Positions 1 through 5,187 of a DNA stretch of 12,878 nucleotides are shown one piece after another; positions within the stretch are counted from its first letter, which is position 1, and every line of letters begins with the position of its first letter. Source of the DNA: Actinomycetota bacterium (GTDB taxonomy: Bacteria; Actinomycetota; Actinomycetes; JACCUZ01); the NCBI GenBank assembly GCA_030841245.1, contig JAVEDG010000333.1:1-12878 (forward strand), in the 5' to 3' direction. Below the pieces are notes generated by a model, which was not told the origin of the DNA, did no database searches, and saw nothing but the letters and a program-made list of their open reading frames with translations. Made by a program: the position numbers and the translations under genes.

Positions 1-137
1 CCGCGGCCCACGGGACCGAGCTGGGCCGGGTCCTCGGGCACTGCACGTTCCTGGTCGACGGCGTGCGTGCCAACCCGCAGACCACGCTCACCGACGGCGT
101 CGTGATCGAGGTGCTGCCCCCGTTCGCCGGAGGCTGA
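1..137 (+). CDS. MoaD/ThiS-family sulfur carrier protein, 3' end only
   Basis: Only the last 44 codons are present, read in the frame of codons starting at position 3 and ending with TGA at 135-137. The C-terminus reads VLPPFAGG. A Gly-Gly tail after a hydrophobic Leu-Pro-Pro-Phe-Ala stretch is the hallmark of the ubiquitin-fold MoaD/ThiS carriers. In that family the terminal glycine is adenylated and then thiocarboxylated to donate sulfur, in molybdopterin synthesis for MoaD. The body before it (HCTFLVDGVRANPQTTL...DGVVIEVL) fits the last strands of that fold. Which subfamily it belongs to (MoaD, a MoaD-like carrier or another sulfur-transfer partner) cannot be settled from this fragment. 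The neighbouring thioredoxin and rhodanese genes fit a sulfur-transfer theme, but that link is inference. Confidence 0.8.
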   Translation, partial: AAHGTELGRVLGHCTFLVDGVRANPQTTLTDGVVIEVLPPFAGG

Positions 138-149
138 GTCGGCGAACGG
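120..149 (+). terminator. Stem-loop at the end of the MoaD-like gene
   Basis: A perfect 10-bp inverted repeat, CCGTTCGCCG (120-129) and CGGCGAACGG (140-149), encloses a 10-nt loop that contains the stop codon of the upstream gene. No U-tract follows, which is usual for terminators in high-GC actinobacteria. It could instead act as an mRNA-stabilising 3' hairpin. Pairing is seen directly; the terminator role is inferred. Confidence 0.5.
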
Positions 150-172
150 CCGGCGCGACGATCATCCTCTGG

Positions 173-178
173 CACGAT
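173..178 (+). promoter_or_regulatory. Possible -10 element of a leaderless promoter
   Basis: CACGAT lies 6 nt before the ATG at 185, with no Shine-Dalgarno sequence in between. The same CACGATGC-N4-ATG arrangement precedes the gene at 8440. It departs from the actinobacterial -10 consensus (TAnnnT) at the first base, and no -35 is evident, so the call is weak. Confidence 0.3.
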
Positions 179-184
179 GCGCGG

Positions 185-895
185 ATGGCTCTGGCCCTGA
201 CCGTCGTCCTCGCCGGGGCGGTCTCGCTCTCGGCGTACGCCGGTGTGGTGGTGCTCGTGCTGGCGGTCGCGCTGGTCCAGGGCTTCGTGGTGGCCGGCTG
301 GCACCGCACCCTGCTGGTGCCCGGCCGGGTCGGTGCCGTGGTCATCGCCGGCGCTGCCGCGCTCGGCGGCGACCTGCTGCTGGTGAGGCACGACGAGTCG
401 GGCCCCCTCGCGCCGCTGTCCGGCGTGCTGGGTCTGACCATCGTGGCCGGGTTCGTGCAGCAGATGGTGCGCCGGGCGCCGCGCGAGGGCGTGACGGCTT
501 CGATCAGCGCGACCACGACACTGACGGTCACCGTGGTCCTGGCCGCCCTCTACCTGCCGGCCTACGGCGACACCAGCGGCTCGGCCGCGCTGGTGACGGC
601 CGTGGCCGTTGCCGCTGCGGGCGCGACGTTGCTGGCCGCCCTGCCGGGGCCGACCTGGGTGAGCATGCCGCTCGGTCTCGGCGCCGGAGGCGCCTTGGGC
701 TGGCTGGTCGGTCAGGCGACCCACCTCGGCGCGGGCAACGGCGGGCTGCTCGGCCTGGCCGCCGCTGTCCTCGCCGAGGTCGCCCTCGCGCTGGTACGGC
801 GGGCTGCCGGGCACGACCGGATGACGGCGGCCGCCCTGCCCATCGCCTTCGCCGGCCCGGCGGCGTACATCCTCGGGCTGATCCTGCTGGGCTGA
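185..895 (+). CDS. Polytopic membrane protein of unknown function (236 aa)
   Basis: I do not recognise this family. The protein is dominated by hydrophobic stretches rich in Ala, Val, Leu and Gly. There are about seven candidate membrane segments: roughly residues 2-20, 21-38, 48-66, 78-93, 112-127, 134-154 and 161-205, the last probably two helices, plus a C-terminal one at 216-235. Short cationic loops (GWHRT near 38-42, RRAPRE near 96-101, VRRAAGHDR near 204-212) would be cytoplasmic by the positive-inside rule. No catalytic motif is visible. The ATG at 185 has no ribosome binding site, and a leaderless start is possible. The gene follows the stem-loop at 120-149, so it probably begins its own transcript. 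It could be a permease-like or integral-membrane helper protein, but nothing here assigns a substrate. Confidence 0.75.
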   Translation: MALALTVVLAGAVSLSAYAGVVVLVLAVALVQGFVVAGWHRTLLVPGRVGAVVIAGAAALGGDLLLVRHDESGPLAPLSGVLGLTIVAGFVQQMVRRAPREGVTASISATTTLTVTVVLAALYLPAYGDTSGSAALVTAVAVAAAGATLLAALPGPTWVSMPLGLGAGGALGWLVGQATHLGAGNGGLLGLAAAVLAEVALALVRRAAGHDRMTAAALPIAFAGPAAYILGLILLG

Positions 896-916
896 GGGCC
901 TCAGTGCCAGGCACTG
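892..916. promoter_or_regulatory. Two overlapping palindromes between membrane protein and thioredoxin genes
   Basis: CTGAGG-G-CCTCAG (892-904) and CAGTGCC-A-GGCACTG (902-916) are both perfect odd-centred palindromes and share the bases CAG. In RNA either could form a short hairpin (5-6 bp, 3-nt loop), but not both at once. They start at the stop codon of the upstream gene, so a terminator role is plausible. As DNA, the 15-bp second palindrome could be an operator for the thioredoxin gene. Confidence 0.35.
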
Positions 917-947
917 CGCCACCGGTGCCGACCGCAATGTGGGCGGA

Positions 948-1403
948 ATGCCGGACCCGGCCCGGCTCGTTGTCCCGGACATGGCAGGTCTGCTGTGGAT
1001 CGCCGCCGCCCTGCTGGTGGCGTGCGCGACCGGCTGGTGGCTGCGTCGCTCGGGCCGTCGGCTGACCGTCGGGCGCGACGCGGGTGCGGCTCCGCGCCTC
1101 GCCGCGGCGGACCTCGGCAGCCCGCTTGGGTCCCGCGCCACGCTCGTGCACTTCTCCACTGCCTTCTGCGCGCCCTGTCGTGGGACGCGGCTGCTGCTCG
1201 CCGATGTCGCGGCGAGGCTGGACGGCGTCGGCCACGTGGAGGTCGATGCGACCTCGGCCTCGGCTCTGGTGCGCTCCCTGGACGTGCGGCGCGTCCCGAC
1301 GGTCCTCGTCCTGGACCGTGCGGGAAACGTCGAGAGCCGCGCCAGCGGCCAGCCGCGGCGGTCCGACGTGCTCGCGGCGCTCGACCTGGCCGTCTCGACA
1401 TGA
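948..1403 (+). CDS. Membrane-anchored thioredoxin-family protein (151 aa)
   Basis: One hydrophobic segment (about residues 13-32, GLLWIAAALLVACATGWWL) is followed by RRSGRR and then a thioredoxin fold. The redox motif C74-A-P-C77 sits in a typical STAFCAPCR context, and the conserved cis-proline loop RVPT is at about 116-118. By the positive-inside rule, the basic residues after the helix place the thioredoxin domain in the cytoplasm. It would therefore be a thiol-disulfide oxidoreductase tethered to the membrane, not an exported one. ATG 948 is chosen because third-position G/C continues back to it. GTG 939 and ATG 981 are alternatives, and none has a clear ribosome binding site. A thioredoxin gene next to a CysA2/SseC pair recalls the thiX-cysA2-sseC2 order of mycobacteria (from memory), so it may serve the sulfurtransferase downstream. 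Confidence 0.85.
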   Translation: MPDPARLVVPDMAGLLWIAAALLVACATGWWLRRSGRRLTVGRDAGAAPRLAAADLGSPLGSRATLVHFSTAFCAPCRGTRLLLADVAARLDGVGHVEVDATSASALVRSLDVRRVPTVLVLDRAGNVESRASGQPRRSDVLAALDLAVST

Positions 1404-1418
1404 GGACGTTCGTCTCAT
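1400..1418. promoter_or_regulatory. Imperfect palindrome upstream of the sulfur operon, possible operator
   Basis: ATGAGGACGTTCGTCTCAT is a near-perfect inverted repeat (ATGAG-g-ACG / CGT-CTCAT) around TT. It overlaps the stop codon of the thioredoxin gene and lies about 50-70 bases before the likely transcription start of the sulfur operon. That position suits an activator site or a weak terminator. No known regulator is assigned. Confidence 0.3.
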
Positions 1419-1454
1419 ATCGCGGAACGGCCGCGTCGACCGGTGATCGGGGTC

Positions 1455-1460
1455 TACCCT
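1455..1460 (+). promoter_or_regulatory. -10 element of leaderless promoter for the leader peptide
   Basis: TACCCT fits the actinobacterial -10 pattern TAnnnT and ends 8 nt before the GTG at 1469, so transcription would begin at or within a base or two of the start codon. The same string gTCTACCCT occurs just before the asparaginase GTG at 9915. No convincing -35 hexamer is visible. Confidence 0.5.
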
Positions 1461-1468
1461 TGGGTCTC

Positions 1469-1543
1469 GTGACCACAGAGCTGACCCGGCGCCGCGCAGT
1501 GGACCTGCTGCGCGTCGCGACCGCGCTCTGTCCAGCTTCCTGA
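1469..1543 (+). CDS. Short leader peptide of the sulfur operon (24 aa)
   Basis: This 25-codon frame from GTG 1469 to TGA 1541-1543 encodes a peptide with the core RRRAVDLLRVATALC followed by Pro-Ala-Ser. From memory, the pattern RR-x-VDL-x-RV-x-x-ALC near the C-terminus is shared by short 'putative leader peptides' found upstream of sulfur-related genes in actinobacteria, and cysteine-rich leaderless uORFs control the cysA2 region in mycobacteria. It has its own -10 at the right distance for a leaderless GTG start. The single Cys codon (TGT, 1529-1531) lies just before an RNA arm (1537-1545) that can pair with the Shine-Dalgarno of the next gene. Its likely job is regulatory: ribosome position on this frame senses charged Cys-tRNA. 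The peptide itself probably has no function. Confidence 0.75.
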   Translation: MTTELTRRRAVDLLRVATALCPAS

Positions 1544-1579
1544 CGCCTTCCCCCGAGCACGTCCCCTCCTCGTCAGGAG
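1537..1579 (+). promoter_or_regulatory. Putative translational attenuator sequestering the DUF4395 Shine-Dalgarno
   Basis: TTCCTGACG (1537-1545), which contains the leader stop codon TGA, is complementary to CGTCAGGAG (1571-1579): eight Watson-Crick pairs plus one G-U. The second arm contains the Shine-Dalgarno AGGAG (1575-1579), 6 nt before the ATG at 1586. A competing local hairpin pairs CTCCT (1566-1570) with the same AGGAG across a CGTC loop. A ribosome held at the Cys codon 1529-1531 would reach into the upstream arm and keep it from pairing, while a ribosome that terminates and leaves would let the stem form. This predicts higher expression under cysteine limitation. The complementarity is seen directly; the mechanism is inferred. 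Confidence 0.6.
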
Positions 1580-1585
1580 CACTCA

Positions 1586-2005
1586 ATGGTTGTCGACCCT
1601 CGCGGTCTGCGTTTCTCGGCTGCGCTCACCACTGCCGTGCTCGCGGTCGTCCTGGTCACCGGGAGCTGGTGGCTGCTGGCCGCGCAGGTGGTCGTCTTCG
1701 CGCTCGGGGTGCGTGACAGGTCGCCGTACGGCGTGCTGTTCCGTCGCCTCGTGCGCCCACGCCTCGGCCCGCCGGCCGAGATGGAGGACGCCCGGCCGCC
1801 CCGGTTCGCCCAGGCGGTGGGTCTCGGGTTCGGCCTGCTGGGGCTGGCCGGCCTGCTCGCGGGCAGCACACTGCTCGGACTTCTCGCCGTCGCCGCCGCG
1901 CTCGTCGCCGCCTTCCTCAACGCGGCGTTCGGTGTCTGCCTCGGTTGCGAGGTCTACCTGCTCTTCCATCGCATTTCCGCTTCCCACAAGGAGGTCTCCG
2001 CATGA
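1586..2005 (+). CDS. DUF4395 membrane protein (139 aa)
   Basis: The protein has two hydrophobic hairpins (about residues 10-41 and 75-115), with a cationic cytoplasmic loop between them (RDRSPYGVLFRRLVRPRLGP). It ends with the family signature FLNAAFGVCLGCEVYLL, in which C118 and C121 form a CLGC pair at the membrane edge. DUF4395 proteins commonly sit beside thioredoxin and rhodanese-type genes in actinobacteria. The Cys pair suggests a thiol or sulfane-sulfur relay, or a transport partner, but no function is established. The start ATG is preceded by AGGAG at 6 nt, and this site can be hidden in the leader RNA fold. The stop codon overlaps the next start (ATGA, 2002-2005), indicating translational coupling to the sulfurtransferase. 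Confidence 0.85.
   Translation: MVVDPRGLRFSAALTTAVLAVVLVTGSWWLLAAQVVVFALGVRDRSPYGVLFRRLVRPRLGPPAEMEDARPPRFAQAVGLGFGLLGLAGLLAGSTLLGLLAVAAALVAAFLNAAFGVCLGCEVYLLFHRISASHKEVSA
1988..1994 (+). promoter_or_regulatory. Ribosome binding site fixing the sulfurtransferase start
   Basis: AAGGAGG lies 7 nt before ATG 2002. It sets the start there and not at an in-frame ATG further upstream (1945), which would overlap the DUF4395 gene by about 60 bases. Confidence 0.85.
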
Positions 2006-2838
2006 GCCGCACCGACACCCTGGTCGACGCCAGCTGGGTGGAAGCCCATCTCGACGACCCCAAGATCGTCCTGGTCGAGGTGGACGAGGACACCAGCGCC
2101 TACGACAAGAACCACATCCGCGGTGCCCTGCGCATCGACTGGAAGAAGGACCTGCAGGACCAGGTCCGACGTGACTTCGTCAACAAGGAGCAGTTCGAGG
2201 CACTGCTGTCGTCGCGTGGCATCGCCAATGACGACACCGTCGTGCTGTACGGCGGCAACAACAACTGGTTCGCGGCCTACGCGTACTGGTACTTCAAGCT
2301 CTATGGGCACGACGACGTCCGGCTGCTCGACGGCGGCCGCAAGAAGTGGGAGCTGGACTCGCGTGAGCTGGTGGCCGACGTGGCCGAGCGGCCGGCGACG
2401 ACGTACACCGCCAAGGACCAGGACCGCTCGATCCGCGCGTTCCGCGACGAGGTCGAGGCGGCCATCGGCCAGAAGAACCTGGTGGACGTGCGCTCGCCCG
2501 ACGAGTTCGCCGGCCGGCTGCTTGCGCCGGCGCACCTACCGCAGGAGCAGGCTCAGCGCCCCGGGCACATCCCGACCGCGGCCAACATCCCGTGGTCGCA
2601 GGCCGCGAACGACGACGGCTCCTTCAAGTCGGACGACGAGCTGACCTCGCTCTACCAGGGCAAGGGTGTCGACCTCGGTAGGGACACCATCGCCTACTGC
2701 CGGATCGGTGAGAGGTCGGCGCACACGTGGTTCGTGCTGCACGAGCTCCTCGGCCAGCCCAAGGTGAAGAACTACGACGGGTCCTGGACGGAGTGGGGCT
2801 CGCTCGTCGGTGTGCCGATCGAGCTCGGGGACGCCTGA
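2002..2838 (+). CDS. cysA2: Thiosulfate sulfurtransferase, tandem rhodanese (CysA2/SseA type, 278 aa)
   Basis: The protein carries two rhodanese domains. The N-terminal one (about residues 8-125, with EVDEDTSAYDKNHIRGA) lacks an active-site cysteine and has LYGGNNNW instead, as is normal for the structural half. The C-terminal one (about 145-275, VDVRSPDEF...RPGHIPTAANIPW) carries the catalytic loop C233-R-I-G-E-R-S. Cys233 would form the persulfide when sulfane sulfur is taken from thiosulfate or a similar donor and passed to an acceptor such as a thiol or cyanide. Length and sequence style fit the mycobacterial CysA2/CysA3 proteins, which are also followed by SseC. It overlaps its neighbours at both ends (ATGA at 2002-2005 and TGATG at 2836-2840). 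The name cysA2 follows the mycobacterial usage and does not mean the sulfate-transporter ATPase CysA. The in vivo sulfur donor and acceptor are unknown. Confidence 0.93.
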   Translation: MSRTDTLVDASWVEAHLDDPKIVLVEVDEDTSAYDKNHIRGALRIDWKKDLQDQVRRDFVNKEQFEALLSSRGIANDDTVVLYGGNNNWFAAYAYWYFKLYGHDDVRLLDGGRKKWELDSRELVADVAERPATTYTAKDQDRSIRAFRDEVEAAIGQKNLVDVRSPDEFAGRLLAPAHLPQEQAQRPGHIPTAANIPWSQAANDDGSFKSDDELTSLYQGKGVDLGRDTIAYCRIGERSAHTWFVLHELLGQPKVKNYDGSWTEWGSLVGVPIELGDA

Positions 2839-3137
2839 TGTGCGGAGCCACTGAGGGCGGCGTCTCGACCGAGGGTGTCGACCTGGACTCCGAAGCGGTG
2901 GTCCAGGGTGTGGTGACGCGCGACGGCGAGCCGGTGCCCAACGCGTACGTGCGGCTGCTCGACTCCAGCGGCGAGTTCACCGCCGAGGTGCCGACGTCGG
3001 CGACGGGCGCGTTCCGGTTCTTCGCCGCGCCGGGCACCTGGACGGTCCGGACACTCGCACCGCGGGCGACCCCGGTCGACCGCACGGTGGTCGCGGAGAC
3101 CGGGGCGGTCGCCGAGCTCGAGGTCACGATCGGCTGA
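2838..3137 (+). CDS. sseC: SseC-like DUF1416 protein (99 aa)
   Basis: This small protein begins Met-Cys-Gly, and the cysteine at position 2 is typical of the mycobacterial SseC proteins. It continues with a seven-stranded-looking beta domain (VVQGVVTRDGEPVPNAYVRLLDSSGEF, then TGAFRFFAAPGTWTVRTLAP). The pattern of a Gly-rich turn, DGxPVxxAxVRLLD and GxFRFFAAPGxWxVRTL matches DUF1416, which is related to carboxypeptidase-regulatory or transthyretin-like Ig folds. Its start overlaps the sulfurtransferase stop (TGATG), so the two are made together. That coupling and the near-invariant pairing with CysA2 in actinobacteria suggest it is a sulfur acceptor, chaperone or specificity partner, with Cys2 as the obvious candidate thiol. 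The biochemical role is not established. Confidence 0.9.
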   Translation: MCGATEGGVSTEGVDLDSEAVVQGVVTRDGEPVPNAYVRLLDSSGEFTAEVPTSATGAFRFFAAPGTWTVRTLAPRATPVDRTVVAETGAVAELEVTIG

Positions 3138-3155
3138 GTCGGGCCCTCCCGGCAG

Positions 3156-3161
3156 TAAACT
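3156..3161 (+). promoter_or_regulatory. -10 element of a leaderless promoter for the 3170 gene cluster
   Basis: TAAACT matches the TAnnnT pattern and ends 8 nt before ATG 3170. No Shine-Dalgarno sits between them, so the transcript probably starts at the ATG. It would drive the small membrane peptide, nitrobindin, Fur-family regulator and YgfZ genes. No clear -35 hexamer is visible. Confidence 0.5.
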
Positions 3162-3169
3162 CGGGCGAC

Positions 3170-3274
3170 ATGGCGGCTTACCTGTCCGTGCTGCTCCTCG
3201 TGCTCCTGCTGCTGGCCGGTGCGGGGACAGCCGCGTTCGCCCTCTTCCGGCTGTTCCGGACGGACCGGGGCTGA
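3170..3274 (+). CDS. Small single-helix membrane protein (34 aa)
   Basis: This 35-codon frame gives an N-terminal MAAYLS, one long hydrophobic helix (about residues 4-25, rich in Leu and Val with an AGAG break) and a basic tail FRLFRTDRG. That is the form of a single-pass membrane peptide with a cytoplasmic C-terminus. It has a well-placed leaderless -10 (TAAACT, 3156-3161). Its stop is 1 nt before the nitrobindin GTG at 3276, so the two would be co-translated. That GTG lacks a good Shine-Dalgarno, and translation of this frame may be what delivers ribosomes to it. The function is unknown. It may be a membrane microprotein that partners the heme protein, or mainly a translational entry frame. 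Confidence 0.6.
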   Translation: MAAYLSVLLLVLLLLAGAGTAAFALFRLFRTDRG

Positions 3275-3275
3275 C

Positions 3276-3770
3276 GTGGCGGTCGAGCTGCGCGCGGACC
3301 TGCCCGCCGAGCTGGTCCCGGTCGCCTGGCTGCTCGGCACCTGGCGCGGGGTCGGCGTCGGCGGCTACCCGACGATCGAGGAGTTCCGGTTCAGCCAGGA
3401 GGTCACGTTCAGCGAGGTGGGCAAGCCGTACCTCCACTACCTGAGCCGCAGCTGGCTGCTCGACGACGAGGGCAACGAGGTGCGGCCGCTCGCCCAGGAG
3501 ACCGGCTACTGGCGGCCGCAGCCAGACGGCTCGGTCGAGGTGCTACTCGCGCACCCAACTGGTTTCGTCGAGATCTGGCTCGGCACGGTCGAGCCGGCCA
3601 AGATCGAGCTGCAGACGGACGTGGTCGCGCGCACGGACTCGGCGAAGGCCTACGTCGCCGGACACCGGCTCTACGGCCTGGTCGACGGCAAGTTGCTGTG
3701 GGCCTACGACATGGCGGCCGTCGACCAGCCGCTGCAACCGCACCTCTCGGCGACCCTGCAGCGCGCATGA
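3276..3770 (+). CDS. Ferric nitrobindin-like heme-binding beta-barrel protein (164 aa)
   Basis: The N-terminal signature W18-L-L-G-T-W-R-G-x-G-x-G-x-Y-P-T-I (18-34), the central GYWRPQPDGSVEVLLAHPTG (77-96) and the C-terminal QPHLSATLQR (154-163) are those of the nitrobindin/THAP4-type ten-stranded barrel. His156 in the last motif is at the position of the proximal heme-iron ligand in characterised bacterial nitrobindins. The length of 164 residues is typical. In that family ferric heme binds NO and can isomerise peroxynitrite to nitrate; substrate in this organism is inferred. GTG 3276 is the chosen start: the frame extends upstream but would overlap the 34-residue membrane peptide gene. The stop overlaps the next start (ATGA, 3767-3770). 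It may act as an NO or peroxynitrite sink, or a heme sensor, in an operon with metal regulation and Fe-S repair. Confidence 0.88.
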   Translation: MAVELRADLPAELVPVAWLLGTWRGVGVGGYPTIEEFRFSQEVTFSEVGKPYLHYLSRSWLLDDEGNEVRPLAQETGYWRPQPDGSVEVLLAHPTGFVEIWLGTVEPAKIELQTDVVARTDSAKAYVAGHRLYGLVDGKLLWAYDMAAVDQPLQPHLSATLQRA

Positions 3771-4240
3771 CGACCGAGCCGAGCACGACCGACCCCGCCG
3801 GCCTGACGTCGCTGCACTCGACGCTGCGCGCGCGGGGCTACCGGACGACCGCGCAGCGCCAGCTCGTGCTCGACGCGGTGACCGCGCTGCGCCACGGCAC
3901 GCCGGACGACATCTGCGCCGAGGTGCAGCGGACGTCTCCCGCGGTCAACATCTCGACGGTCTACCGCACGCTCGAGCTGCTCGAGGACGTCGGTCTGGTC
4001 ACCCACACCCACCTCGGCCACGGTGCGCCGACCTACCACGCCGCCACCGACGAGGACCACCTGCATCTGGTCTGCCGGGACTGCGGTGGGGTCACCGAGA
4101 CCGACGTGTCCGTCGCCGACGCGTTGGTCCAGCGACTGGCCAACGAGCACGGGTTCGTCACCGACGTGGCGCACTTCGCGATCTACGGCCGGTGTCCCGG
4201 CTGTACGGCGGGGCCGCCGTCTGGAGGCGGGACGTCGTGA
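3767..4240 (+). CDS. Fur-family metal-responsive repressor, Nur-like (157 aa)
   Basis: An N-terminal winged helix (about residues 14-80) has the recognition-helix signature NISTVYRTLELLEDVGLV (61-78). A dimerisation domain follows. Cys pairs C103-x-x-C106 and C143-x-x-C146 are the structural zinc site of many Fur proteins, and H98-L-H100 lies in the regulatory metal region. H80, H82 and H136 plus H43, H98 and H100 line up, at a constant offset of 10, with the nickel-site and M-site histidines I recall for Streptomyces Nur; Glu96 replaces one M-site histidine. A nickel-responsive Nur role is therefore possible, with zinc or iron sensing as alternatives. ATG 3767 overlaps the nitrobindin stop. 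The gene's end overlaps the YgfZ start (GTGA, 4237-4240), so the regulator is likely co-expressed with, and may autoregulate, this operon. No operator was identified. Confidence 0.9.
   Translation: MTTEPSTTDPAGLTSLHSTLRARGYRTTAQRQLVLDAVTALRHGTPDDICAEVQRTSPAVNISTVYRTLELLEDVGLVTHTHLGHGAPTYHAATDEDHLHLVCRDCGGVTETDVSVADALVQRLANEHGFVTDVAHFAIYGRCPGCTAGPPSGGGTS
4223..4227 (+). promoter_or_regulatory. Ribosome binding site fixing the YgfZ start
   Basis: GGAGG lies 9 nt before GTG 4237. It supports that start and not the in-frame ATG at 4192, which lies inside the Fur-family gene and has no such site. Confidence 0.7.
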
Positions 4241-5187
4241 CCGGCGCACTGCGGTCGGTCCCGGGAGCGGTGCCGGCGGATCCGCCTGACGACACCGTCG
4301 CCGGGCACTACGGGGACCCGTTCCGCGAGCAGCGCCGGTTCGTCTCCGGCGAGGGCGCGGTGGACCTCTCGCACCGCCCGGTGCTGCGGGTCAGCGGTCC
4401 GGACCGCCTGACGTGGCTGCACTCGCTCACCACGCAGCACCTCGAGCACCTCGCACCGGGCATCGCCGCCGAGGCGCTGGTCCTCAGTCCGCACGGCCAT
4501 GTCGAGCACGCGCTCTACCTGGTTGACGACGGAACGGCGACCTGGATGCACGTGGAGCCGGGGACCGCTCCAGCACTGATCGGCTATCTCACCTCGATGC
4601 GCTTCTGGAACGACGTCGAGGTCGAGGACGTGTCGTCGTCGTACGGCGTCGTCCTGCTCCCGCAGGGACGCACCTTCGCCGGCGGTCTCACGCGAGTGAC
4701 GCCGCTCGGGACCGAGCTCCTGGTGCCGCGTGACCAACTGCTCGCCACGGTGCAGGCGGCCGGTGACCCGGTCGGCATCTGGGCCAGCGAGGCGCTGCGG
4801 GTCGCGATGCGCCTGCCACGTCTCGGGTTCGAGACCGACCACCGGACCATCCCGCACGAGGTCGGCTGGCTGGCAACCGCGGTGCACCTCGACAAGGGTT
4901 GCTACCGCGGCCAGGAGACCGTGGCGCGCGTGCACAACCTCGGTCGTCCGCCGCGCCGGCTGGTGCTGCTCCACCTGGACGGCAGCGAATCAGCGCTGCC
5001 CGGTCACGGTGACGCCGTGGAGCTCGACGGGCGCCAGGTCGGTTTCGTCGGCACGGCTGCGCGGCACTACGAGCTCGGCCCGGTGGCGCTCGCCCTGGTG
5101 AAGAGATCCACTCCCGAGGACGCGGCGCTCGTCGCGGGCGGCGTGCCCGCAAGCCAGGACGTCGTTGCGCTCGGTCAGCCGAGCTAA
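4237..5187 (+). CDS. ygfZ: YgfZ/GcvT-fold folate-binding Fe-S cluster protein (316 aa)
   Basis: The C-terminal half carries the diagnostic YgfZ motif K220-G-C222-Y-R-G-Q-E227, preceded by the typical RLPRLGFETDHRTIPHE (192-208). The N-terminal part (about 37-170) shows the GcvT-like folate-binding fold, with VDLSHRPVLRVSGPDRLTWLHSL. In this family the protein binds tetrahydrofolate and helps assemble or repair iron-sulfur clusters in selected enzymes; Cys222 is the key residue and may be redox-reactive. The length is normal. GTG 4237 is the start, with GGAGG 9 nt upstream, and it overlaps the Fur-family stop by 4 bases. Its TAA stop overlaps the dtd stop of the opposite strand (5184-5187). 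Being the last gene after nitrobindin and a metal regulator, it suggests a shared role in NO or oxidative damage to Fe-S proteins (inference). Confidence 0.92.
   Translation: MTGALRSVPGAVPADPPDDTVAGHYGDPFREQRRFVSGEGAVDLSHRPVLRVSGPDRLTWLHSLTTQHLEHLAPGIAAEALVLSPHGHVEHALYLVDDGTATWMHVEPGTAPALIGYLTSMRFWNDVEVEDVSSSYGVVLLPQGRTFAGGLTRVTPLGTELLVPRDQLLATVQAAGDPVGIWASEALRVAMRLPRLGFETDHRTIPHEVGWLATAVHLDKGCYRGQETVARVHNLGRPPRRLVLLHLDGSESALPGHGDAVELDGRQVGFVGTAARHYELGPVALALVKRSTPEDAALVAGGVPASQDVVALGQPS

Noticed and set aside
528..1586. A 352-codon minus-strand frame over the membrane protein, thioredoxin and leader region
   Set aside because: Arg/Pro-rich low-complexity text with no motif, opposite to supported genes.
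1945..2001. An upstream in-frame extension of the sulfurtransferase
   Set aside because: It overlaps DUF4395 codons with a non-conserved N-terminus; ATG 2002 has AAGGAGG at 7 nt and gives the family's usual length.
4192..4236. Upstream ATG start for YgfZ
   Set aside because: It lies within the Fur-family gene without a ribosome site; GTG 4237 has GGAGG at 9 nt and the common GTGA overlap.
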